Assembly: GCA_002339125.1 (NCBI GenBank)
Contig: DDJQ01000043.1
Location: 1 to 9,515, forward strand
Length of the DNA stretch: 9,515 nucleotides
Direction: 5' to 3'
From: Alteromonadaceae bacterium UBA2620
GTDB taxonomy: Bacteria > Pseudomonadota > Gammaproteobacteria > Enterobacterales > Alteromonadaceae
This document shows, piece by piece, positions 1 through 5,348 of the stretch; position 1 is the first letter of the stretch, and each line of letters starts with the position of its first letter. The notes beneath the pieces were generated by a model. That model did not search any database. It was not told where the DNA came from and saw only the letters and a list, made by a program, of their open reading frames with translations. The translations under genes were made by a program, and so were the position numbers.

Positions 1-1
1 C

Positions 2-871
2 CGCCTGCACGCGCCGGCACCCACGCCGGACGAGATCCGCCATGCCTTCGAGACCGGCGAGTATCCCTATCAGACCAAGCTGTCGCGGCGCAGCTACGAG
101 CGTCAGAAGGCGCAGCTGCAGGCCGAGCTTCTGAAGGTCCAGCTGTGGTTCCAGCAGACCGGGCAGAAATGCGTGCTGCTGTTCGAGGGCCGCGATGCCG
201 CCGGCAAGGGCGGAACGATCAAGCGCTTCACCGAGCACCTGAACCCGCGGCACGCGCGCGTCGTGGCGCTGAACCGGCCTTCGGATGTCGAGAAGGGCCA
301 ATGGTATTTCCAGCGCTACATCGAGCATCTGCCGACCGCCGGTGAAATGGTGCTCTACGATCGCTCGTGGTACAATCGCGCGGGTGTCGAGCGGGTGATG
401 GGGTTCTGCGAGCCCAACGAGTATCTCGAGTTCATGCGGCAGACGCCCGAGCTCGAGCGGATGCTGGTGCGGGCGGGCATCCGGCTCTACAAGTACTGGT
501 TCTCGGTCACGCAGGACGAACAGAAGCGCCGCTTCAAGAGCCGCGAGACAGATCCGCTCAAGCAGTGGAAGCTGTCGCCGATCGACAAGGCGAGCCTCGA
601 CAAGTGGGATGACTACACCGAGGCGAAGGAGGCGATGTTCTTCTACACCGATACTAACGATGCGCCCTGGGTAGTGATTAAGTCGGACGATAAAAAGCGT
701 GCCAGGCTTAATTGTATGCAGTATTTTCTGCATGCCATGCCTTACCCGAACAAAGACCGCCGTATTGCCAAAGCGCCGGATCCTCTAATTGTGGGCAGGG
801 CCTCAACCGTTATCGACCGAGACAACCATATTCTGGGTAAATCCCTGCACCCCGACCAACAAAAGGCCTGA
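2..871 (+). CDS. ppk2: polyphosphate kinase 2 (PPK2 class I), 5'-truncated by window
   Basis: The frame is open from base 2 to the TGA at 869-871. The start lies before the window; the GTG at 173 is internal, because family-like sequence (FETGEYPY, LLKVQLWFQQTGQK) precedes it. PPK2 enzymes transfer phosphate between polyphosphate and nucleoside phosphates in the cytoplasm. Visible signatures are the Walker A motif GRDAAGKGG (fragment residues 63-71), the Walker B/lid region DRSWYNRAG (from residue 120), the lid-helix stretch KRRFKSRETDPLKQWKLSP, and the C-terminal KSDDKKRARLN and MPYPNKDR blocks. About 289 residues are present, so only a short N-terminus is missing. Composition is odd: bases 1-650 are about 64% GC with mostly G/C third positions, while 651-871 are about 51% GC with mixed third positions. 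The frame and the family motifs run straight through. The family call is very firm; the gene's integrity is in doubt. Confidence 0.93.
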   Translation, partial: RLHAPAPTPDEIRHAFETGEYPYQTKLSRRSYERQKAQLQAELLKVQLWFQQTGQKCVLLFEGRDAAGKGGTIKRFTEHLNPRHARVVALNRPSDVEKGQWYFQRYIEHLPTAGEMVLYDRSWYNRAGVERVMGFCEPNEYLEFMRQTPELERMLVRAGIRLYKYWFSVTQDEQKRRFKSRETDPLKQWKLSPIDKASLDKWDDYTEAKEAMFFYTDTNDAPWVVIKSDDKKRARLNCMQYFLHAMPYPNKDRRIAKAPDPLIVGRASTVIDRDNHILGKSLHPDQQKA

Positions 872-895
872 TCCTCCAGGCTCTGAAAACTGTGT

Positions 896-923
896 AAAGG
901 TGTCTGTTTGAGCAGACACTTTT
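896..923 (+). terminator. Rho-independent terminator after ppk2
   Basis: The stem is GTGTCTG (900-906) with CAGACAC (913-919) around a 6-nt loop, extended outward by a G-U pair and three A-U pairs. The right arm ends in TTTT (920-923). It lies 25 bp after the ppk2 stop and well before the next gene, so it should end the ppk2 transcript. The flanking A-run would also let it work weakly in reverse. Confidence 0.75.
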
Positions 924-1061
924 ACCAGACTAACCCTCTGTGCTCTTACCCATTTAACACTAAGTCATTGTTAAATATAACCATTTAAAAACTGGCAAGG
1001 TATTCGCTATACCGTGTTGTTAAGCCGCACAAGCGGTGCAGTATTTAAAAAGGAATGGCTA

Positions 1062-1226
1062 ATGTTTATTGTCATCTTACTGGGACTTACCCTACTGGCA
1101 ACGGTTATCAAATTTCAGGGCGCTTCGCGCCTGATGAATCGTCTGGGTAAATTCATCATGATTGCCGGTATTTATGTGGTATTTTTAAGCAAAGTCGTTA
1201 AAGCATTATTGTTCAGACATCATTAA
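1062..1226 (+). CDS. small two-helix membrane protein, unknown function (54 aa)
   Basis: I chose the ATG at 1062 because AGGA (1051-1054) lies 7 nt upstream. The same frame could open at a GTG at 1014, but that would add 16 polar residues ahead of the hydrophobic start and has no comparable ribosome site. The protein has two hydrophobic stretches, residues 1-17 (MFIVILLGLTLLATVIK) and about 32-50 (FIMIAGIYVVFLSKVVKAL). A short basic linker (ASRLMNRLGK) joins them and the tail is RHH. It is therefore probably an inner-membrane hairpin. I do not recognise the family. It is followed after 15 bp by the lipoprotein gene on the same strand, so the two are probably co-transcribed from a promoter between 924 and 1050. 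A short inverted repeat GGTAT/ATACC (999-1013) sits in that region. Confidence 0.65.
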   Translation: MFIVILLGLTLLATVIKFQGASRLMNRLGKFIMIAGIYVVFLSKVVKALLFRHH

Positions 1227-1241
1227 AAAAGGGCGCACAAC

Positions 1242-1544
1242 ATGAAAACAACCAAACACATTCTGACTCTGGTTTTTATTGGCTTATTTTCGCTGGTATT
1301 AACCGCTTGTAGCGAAGAAAAGAAAGAACAGGCTGAAGACTCTTTAAGTGACTTTAAAAATGCTGCCAGCCAGGCCATGGACGATGCTAAGGATGCTGCA
1401 TCTGATGCTGCTGACAAAGCCAAAGACATGGCAGAAGATGCCGCTGATAAGGCTGAAGAAATGGCTGACGATGCAGGTAATGCACTCGAGGATGCCTGCG
1501 AAGACGCAAAAGAGAAAATGGATCTGGAAGACAAAGACTGCTAG
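1242..1544 (+). CDS. lipoprotein with 11-residue Ala/Asp/Lys repeats
   Basis: A 100-residue protein starts at the ATG at 1242, with AAGGG about 8 nt upstream. It has a type II signal peptide: MKTTK, a hydrophobic core, and the lipobox LTAC with Cys23 as the lipidation site. Ser at +2 predicts outer-membrane sorting by known Lol rules. The mature part is hydrophilic and helix-prone. Residues 45-99 divide cleanly into five 11-residue units beginning with Ala and usually ending in acid-Asp (for example AADKAKDMAED, AADKAEEMADD). This hendecad pattern is like LEA group 3 or apolipoprotein-type amphipathic helices, or a right-handed coiled coil. Cys86 and the terminal Cys100 could form a disulfide in the periplasm. 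The function is unknown; a stress-protective or envelope spacer role is only inference. It is probably co-transcribed with the small membrane protein 15 bp upstream. Confidence 0.82.
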   Translation: MKTTKHILTLVFIGLFSLVLTACSEEKKEQAEDSLSDFKNAASQAMDDAKDAASDAADKAKDMAEDAADKAEEMADDAGNALEDACEDAKEKMDLEDKDC

Positions 1545-1600
1545 GCAGACTTTTCCTGTCGTTGAATCTGGTTTATCTGCTACCAGATGATTGCGATATG

Positions 1601-1627
1601 CCGGATAGCCGTTTGTGCGCTATCCGG
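1601..1627. repeat. Perfect 9-bp inverted repeat
   Basis: CCGGATAGC (1601-1609) and GCTATCCGG (1619-1627) flank a 9-nt loop. There is no T-run on either side, so it is not a canonical intrinsic terminator. It could still stabilise the 3' end of the lipoprotein mRNA or be a REP-like element. A second small hairpin, TGAAGCG/CGCTTCA, follows at 1640-1658. Confidence 0.55.
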
Positions 1628-1741
1628 TGTGCAAATCAATGAAGCGTTAAGCGCTTCAGCCTCTCTGTCTGCCACCGGCTAAATTTTCCACGGCATTTTA
1701 CCGTCAATTCACCCTTATCCGAGCACAGTTGTCATAATCTT

Positions 1742-1757
1742 CCGGTATAATCACCGG
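1742..1757 (+). promoter_or_regulatory. Putative promoter -10 of the MFS transporter gene, inside an inverted repeat
   Basis: A consensus TATAAT lies at 1746-1751, about 80 bp before the transporter ATG. No good -35 box stands at 16-18 bp spacing; TTGTCA at 1729-1734 is only 11 bp away. The box lies within CCGGT(1742-1746)-N6-ACCGG(1753-1757), which could be an operator. A second repeat, CCGGTT (1782-1787) and AACCGG (1810-1815), overlaps the GGAG ribosome site. Moderate to weak evidence. Confidence 0.4.
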
Positions 1758-1829
1758 CTGAATTCGTTTTCTTCTCTGAGGCCGGTTTATCCCGCCTGTA
1801 ATACCTTTTAACCGGAGTATCCTTTTTTT

Positions 1830-3065
1830 ATGACGCAGAAAAGTACTCATGTGAAACCCGCTCTTGGCTTGCCGGAGTTTATTGCTCTGATGGCGTTAAT
1901 GACGTCGTTGGTGGCGCTGAGTATTGATGCCATGCTGCCCGCGCTGGATGCTATTGGCACGGCAATGGGCGCGAAGGATATTCACGAAAGTCACCTGATT
2001 GTGTCTTTGTTTTTTGGTGGCATGGCCGTCGGCCAGTTATTTTTTGGTCCTTACTGCGATACCCGTGGCCGCCGTGAGGCCATTATTCTGGGGCTGGTTA
2101 TCTTTGCCGTTGGTACGGTGGTGTGTATGCTGGCCGATGATATGCAAACTATGCTTATTGGCCGGGTCATCCAGGCCTTTGGGGTATCAGGGCCGCGCAT
2201 AGCTTCCACCGCCGTGATCCGCGACCAGTTTGCCGGTGAGGCTATGGCCCGCGTTATGTCGTTTATTATGATGGTGTTTATTCTGGTCCCAATGCTGGCT
2301 CCCATGGTGGGGCAGTGGGTGCTGAATATTGCTTCCTGGTTTCATATTTTCACCCTGTTTCTGCTGGTGGCCGTGTTTACCGGTACCTGGTTCTGGATCC
2401 GGCAGCCGGAAACCTTACCGGCCAGTCGTCGCAAACCGTTTTCATGGGCGCAGTTTTTCCGCTCGTCGCTGTTTATCGTTACCCATAAGCCCGTGATTGG
2501 CCCGACGCTCGCCATGGGTTGTGTGTTTGGAGGCTTTCTGGCTTATTTGAGCGCGTCGCAGACCATCTTCCAGGGCTTCTACGGCGTGGGCGAAATGTTC
2601 TCCTATATCTTCGCTACCCTGGCGTTTTCAATTGGCCTGGCGTCTTTTATCAACAGTAAAATTGTGATGCGGTTAGGGATGTACCGGGTTACTCAGGTGG
2701 CGCTGATTGGGTCAGTAGTGTTTGCGGTTATCTTTCTGGGCATTATCGAAATGTTTAATGGCCTGCCGCCACTGGTGGTGACCATCGGCTCATTGTTTAT
2801 CGGCTTTTTCTTTGTGGGTTTGTTATTTGGTAATCTCAATGCCATGGCTATGCACCCGTTAGGCGATATGGCAGGGCTGGGTGCAGCCATTATTGGCTCA
2901 CTATCAAGTATTATTGCCGTGCTGGTTGCCACCACCGTGGATTCTTATCTCACGGTAGACCTGTTCCCTATTGGCGCAGGCTTTCTGGTGTTCTTTACCC
3001 TGGCCTTTATTATTATCCGAATGAGTCTGCAAAGGCCGGATAAACCGGCAGAATCGCTTTCTTAG
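1830..3065 (+). CDS. Bcr/CflA-family MFS multidrug efflux transporter
   Basis: The 411-residue length is typical for 12-helix drug:H+ antiporters of the DHA1 group. TM1 carries an acidic residue followed by LPAL (Asp33, MLPAL 35-39), the Bcr signature position. Motif A between TM2 and TM3 reads GPYCDTRGRR (73-82). The TM4-TM5 region has GRVIQAFGVSGPRIAS followed by the Arg131-Asp132 pair and a Pro/Gly-rich LVPMLAPMVGQW stretch, as in Bcr. Near TM10-11, NLNAMAMHPLGDMAGLGA matches the conserved MxPhGxxAG block of the family. The protein should sit in the inner membrane and export drugs or metabolites; the substrate cannot be read from sequence. GGAG (1814-1817) precedes the ATG by 12 nt, a rather long spacing. 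The gene stands alone on its strand, and its TAG overlaps the stop codon of the convergent downstream gene. Confidence 0.9.
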   Translation: MTQKSTHVKPALGLPEFIALMALMTSLVALSIDAMLPALDAIGTAMGAKDIHESHLIVSLFFGGMAVGQLFFGPYCDTRGRREAIILGLVIFAVGTVVCMLADDMQTMLIGRVIQAFGVSGPRIASTAVIRDQFAGEAMARVMSFIMMVFILVPMLAPMVGQWVLNIASWFHIFTLFLLVAVFTGTWFWIRQPETLPASRRKPFSWAQFFRSSLFIVTHKPVIGPTLAMGCVFGGFLAYLSASQTIFQGFYGVGEMFSYIFATLAFSIGLASFINSKIVMRLGMYRVTQVALIGSVVFAVIFLGIIEMFNGLPPLVVTIGSLFIGFFFVGLLFGNLNAMAMHPLGDMAGLGAAIIGSLSSIIAVLVATTVDSYLTVDLFPIGAGFLVFFTLAFIIIRMSLQRPDKPAESLS

Positions 3066-3076
3066 CGAAAGCGATT
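3052..3076. terminator. Perfect 10-bp inverted repeat over the shared stop codons of two convergent genes
   Basis: AATCGCTTTC (3052-3061) pairs with GAAAGCGATT (3067-3076) around the loop TTAGC, which holds the stop codons of both convergent genes. A shared 3' hairpin in this position would suit a bidirectional terminator. Neither side has a T-run, so termination is uncertain, but protection of both 3' ends is plausible. Confidence 0.45.
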
Positions 3077-3409
3077 GCCATTAACCAACTGAACCACTGC
3101 CCGCGGGCGTTGGTTTTCAACGATTTCTACATTGCGTGAGTGGCGTTCACCATTACGTAATTTGTCGTATTGCAGCTGTTTCATTTCCAGCTGTTTGGCA
3201 AATTCGTAAAATGCCATACAGTCTTCCCGACTTAATTCATTGTGCTGGCGGGTGAGCTGCGTATCGATATACATGCTTTCCCCGTTAGCGGTCAGTGTTG
3301 CCACTGCATCATAGGGCTCACCGTAATTTTCGACTCGCAGAGCTCTGACCATTTTTACTTCAAAGATCCAGTCGCCAATTTGCGTAAACCTGGAAATGCC
3401 TGACTGCAT
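3062..3409 (-). CDS. conserved-looking hypothetical protein, 115 aa, with sigma-54 promoter
   Basis: The ATG at 3409 has a strong GGGGAG ribosome site about 6 nt upstream on the minus strand, and codon use matches the neighbours. The protein is soluble: no signal peptide and no membrane segment. The N-terminal half reads as alternating strands (WIFEVKMVRALRVENY, AVATLTANGESMYID). A charged, probably helical middle follows (REDCMAFYEFAKQLEMKQLQYDKLR), then a basic tail ending GNRFR. I do not recognise the family and see no catalytic motif. The last codons overlap the MFS transporter stop by 4 bp (3062-3065), tail to tail. Its 5' region has a sigma-54 type promoter at 3473-3490 and tandem repeats further upstream. 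This suggests expression under control of an enhancer-binding regulator (for example nitrogen, flagellar or envelope-stress related); which one is unknown. Confidence 0.8.
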   Translation of the reverse strand: MQSGISRFTQIGDWIFEVKMVRALRVENYGEPYDAVATLTANGESMYIDTQLTRQHNELSREDCMAFYEFAKQLEMKQLQYDKLRNGERHSRNVEIVENQRPRAVVQLVNGNRFR

Positions 3410-3472
3410 GAAATTCTCCCCTCAGGATGACATTAATTATTATGATTGCTTTTTTCAGATAATCAGTAATTA

Positions 3473-3490
3473 ATGCAAGCATCGTGCCAA
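3473..3490 (-). promoter_or_regulatory. sigma-54 (RpoN) -24/-12 promoter
   Basis: On the minus strand the sequence is TTGGCACGATGCTTGCAT. It matches the RpoN consensus TGGCACG-N4-TTGCW at every defined position, with the required 10 bases between the GG and GC pairs. The -12 C is at 3475, so transcription would start near 3463 and give a ~54-nt leader before the ATG at 3409. Orientation and distance fit the 115-aa gene. Confidence 0.72.
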
Positions 3491-3516
3491 CTATTATCTA
3501 ATGTTTTAACAACAAC

Positions 3517-3558
3517 TTAGCGATCTTGATGCTAATTTGTACAAAGCGATCTGTATGC
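3517..3558. repeat. Tandem 14-bp direct repeats upstream of the sigma-54 promoter
   Basis: AGCGATCTTGATGC (3519-3532) and AGCGATCTGTATGC (3545-3558) agree at 12 of 14 positions and start 26 bp apart. The first overlaps an inverted repeat, TTAGC-N9-GCTAA (3517-3535). They lie about 56-95 bp upstream of the predicted start, so they are candidate binding sites for the enhancer-binding activator. The regulator is unidentified. Confidence 0.45.
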
Positions 3559-3648
3559 AGTTGGTAACACATTTTCAAAAGCCAGCCCTGAGCAGTAAAA
3601 CCAGTAAAGCTGAAGGGCTATGGATGACGTATGCTCTCTTACAGGCAT

Positions 3649-3675
3649 AAAAAAGCCCGACCAAATTGGTCGGGC
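3649..3675 (-). terminator. Rho-independent terminator of ilvC
   Basis: GCCCGACCAA (3655-3664) and TTGGTCGGGC (3666-3675) form a GC-rich stem. On the minus strand it is followed by six T (the A-run at 3649-3654). It lies about 40 bp beyond the ilvC stop in the right orientation, so ilvC ends as its own transcript and is insulated from the sigma-54 gene. Confidence 0.9.
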
Positions 3676-3712
3676 AAAAGGGCTTGGTTAAGCACCTAAC
3701 GACAGAAACTGT

Positions 3713-5194
3713 CTACGCTTCGATGATGGCTTTCATATCCGTCATGTAACCGCGTAATTCTTTACCAATGGCTTCAACGCCAGTGTTGCGAATCGCTTCG
3801 TTAACCTCGGTAAGACGCTTGTTGTCTACCTGGTTAGACGTTACGTTCAGACCTTTACCGATAACCGAAGTATCGATGTTAGGCATGAACTTCTCGCGCA
3901 GTAATGGTACTGCTGCGTTCGCAAATAAATAGTTACCGTACTCTGCAGTGTCAGAAATAACCACGTTCATTTCGTACAGACGCTTACGCGAAATAGTGTT
4001 CGAAATCAGTGGTGTTTCGTGCAGTGATTCGTAGTAAGCCGACTCTGGCAGGATGCCCGCTTCAACCATTACGTCGAAGGCCATCTCTACACCGGCTTTA
4101 ATCATTGCTACCAGCAGAATACCGTTGTCGAAGAATTCCTGCTCTGAGATTTCGCCGTCGTAAACCGGGGCATTTTCAAAACCAGACTGGCCGGTTTCTT
4201 CACGCCATCCTAACAGGTTTGCGTCATTGTTTGCCCAGTCAGCCATCATGGTGCGGGAGAATTCGCCGCTGATGATGTCGTCCTGGTGTTTTTCAAACAG
4301 TGGGCGCATCAGAGTCGTCAGTTCTTCTGACAAATCAAAAGCTTTTAATTTCGCTGGGTTAGACAGGCGATCCATCATGTTGGTTACGCCGCCGATTTTC
4401 AGCGCTTCAGTAATGGCTTCTAAACCATACTGGATTAAGGCTGCTGCATAGCCGGCATCGATGCCGTCAGCAGTCATTTTTTCGTATGCCAGAATCGCAG
4501 CAGTTTGTTGCATACCGCACAGAATAGTTTGCTCACCCATCAGGTCAGACTTAACTTCTGCAACAAAAGACGACTCCAGAACACCAGCACGGTCACCACC
4601 AGTGGCGCTTGCCAGTGCTTTAGCGATTGGCCAGCCTTCACCTTTCGGATCGTTCTCCGGGTGAACCGCAATCAGGGTTGGAACACCAAAACCACGCTTA
4701 TATTCTTCACGTACTTCTGTACCCGGGCACTTAGGCGCACACATAACAACAGTGATGTCGCTACGAATTTGCTGACCTTCTTCAACAATGTTGAAGCCGT
4801 GTGAGTAACCTAAGGTTGCACCTTCTTTCATTAAAGGCATAACCGCTTCTACTACACTAGCGTGCTGCTTATCAGGCGTCAGGTTGTAAACCACATCCGC
4901 AGTTGGGATCAGATCCTGATAAGTACCTACTTTAAAACCGTTGTTAGAGGCGCGTTGGAATGAGTCACGTTTCTCATCAATCGCAGCCTGACGCAGCGCA
5001 TAAGCAACGTCCAGCCCTGAATCACGCATGTTGAGTCCCTGGTTCAGGCCTTGTGCACCGCAGCCAACGATGACAATCTTTTTACCTTTAAGAAACTCAC
5101 AACCATCAGCAAATTCGTCGCGATTCATAAAGCGACAACGACCTAACTGGTCCAGTTGCTGGCGTAGAGACAGAGTGTTGAAATAATTAGCCAT
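3713..5194 (-). CDS. ilvC: ketol-acid reductoisomerase, class II (NADP+)
   Basis: The 493-residue protein is the long class II form (E. coli IlvC has 491). It isomerises and reduces 2-acetolactate or 2-aceto-2-hydroxybutyrate to the dihydroxy acids of valine and isoleucine synthesis, using NADPH and Mg2+. The Rossmann loop is GCGAQGLNQG (44-53). NADPH-phosphate contacts Arg68, Lys75, Arg76 and Ser78, plus Gln110, sit at E. coli numbering; position 69, Lys in E. coli, is Gln here. The catalytic region LGYSHGF holds His132. Metal ligands Asp217 and Glu221 lie in KSDLMGEQ, and the YESLHE block of the second half supplies further metal-binding glutamates. The ATG at 5194 has only a weak ribosome site after a run of seven T. 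The gene is divergent from its regulator ilvY and ends at a clear terminator. IlvY activation by acetohydroxy acids is expected. Confidence 0.98.
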   Translation of the reverse strand: MANYFNTLSLRQQLDQLGRCRFMNRDEFADGCEFLKGKKIVIVGCGAQGLNQGLNMRDSGLDVAYALRQAAIDEKRDSFQRASNNGFKVGTYQDLIPTADVVYNLTPDKQHASVVEAVMPLMKEGATLGYSHGFNIVEEGQQIRSDITVVMCAPKCPGTEVREEYKRGFGVPTLIAVHPENDPKGEGWPIAKALASATGGDRAGVLESSFVAEVKSDLMGEQTILCGMQQTAAILAYEKMTADGIDAGYAAALIQYGLEAITEALKIGGVTNMMDRLSNPAKLKAFDLSEELTTLMRPLFEKHQDDIISGEFSRTMMADWANNDANLLGWREETGQSGFENAPVYDGEISEQEFFDNGILLVAMIKAGVEMAFDVMVEAGILPESAYYESLHETPLISNTISRKRLYEMNVVISDTAEYGNYLFANAAVPLLREKFMPNIDTSVIGKGLNVTSNQVDNKRLTEVNEAIRNTGVEAIGKELRGYMTDMKAIIEA

Positions 5195-5268
5195 AAAAAA
5201 ATAATTCCGAACTTCTTTTGTCGTTATCCCTTTGCTTCACTCAGCTGGGATGACCTCGTCATTGACGA

Positions 5269-5277
5269 CTTATAGCA
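5269..5277 (-). promoter_or_regulatory. Predicted ilvC promoter, extended -10
   Basis: On the minus strand TGC-TATAAG gives an extended -10 (box at 5269-5274). The -35 at 17-bp spacing would be CGAAGG (5292-5297), which is poor, as expected for an activator-dependent promoter. Transcription would start near 5262. The TTGCAA operator at 5315-5335 then falls at about -53 to -73, the usual LysR recruitment position. A small hairpin (TCGTC/GACGA, 5256-5268) covers the start. Confidence 0.5.
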
Positions 5278-5307
5278 AAGATACGCTACCTCCTTCGTTT
5301 TGAAAAA

Positions 5308-5316
5308 TGATATATT
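5308..5316 (+). promoter_or_regulatory. Predicted ilvY promoter, extended -10
   Basis: TGA-TATATT (5308-5316) is an extended -10 on the plus strand, with no clear -35. Transcription would begin near 5323, inside the TTGCAA operator, which fits autorepression by IlvY. A start there also excludes the upstream in-frame ATG at 5307 as the translation start. Confidence 0.4.
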
Positions 5317-5335
5317 TGCAAAACAGTGTTGCAAA
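5315..5335. promoter_or_regulatory. Candidate IlvY operator
   Basis: TTTGCAA (5315-5321) and TTGCAAA (5329-5335) form a perfect inverted repeat with a 7-bp spacer. Each half contains the self-complementary TTGCAA. The repeat lies between the divergent ilvC and ilvY genes, placed to activate ilvC and repress ilvY. TTGCAA-type half-sites are, from memory, typical of IlvY in gammaproteobacteria. Confidence 0.6.
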
Positions 5336-5348
5336 AAGTGAAATCACC

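Larger units (their letters stand above)
3410..3712. other. 303-bp intergenic region between the 115-aa gene and ilvC
   Basis: It holds the leader of the minus-strand 115-aa gene (about 3410-3463), its sigma-54 promoter (3473-3490), a tandem repeat region (3517-3558), and the ilvC terminator (3649-3675). No further reading frame is convincing. Bases about 3560-3648 show nothing I can name. Confidence 0.6.

Noticed and set aside
1223..1534. 103-codon minus-strand frame opposite the lipoprotein, rich in Ser and Ala
   Set aside because: It is the mirror of the Ala/Asp repeat codons on the other strand; the plus-strand frame has a signal peptide, lipobox and ribosome site.
5307..5348. Upstream in-frame ATG start for ilvY
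   Set aside because: The extra 14 residues are absent from IlvY relatives and cover the operator and predicted ilvY transcription start.
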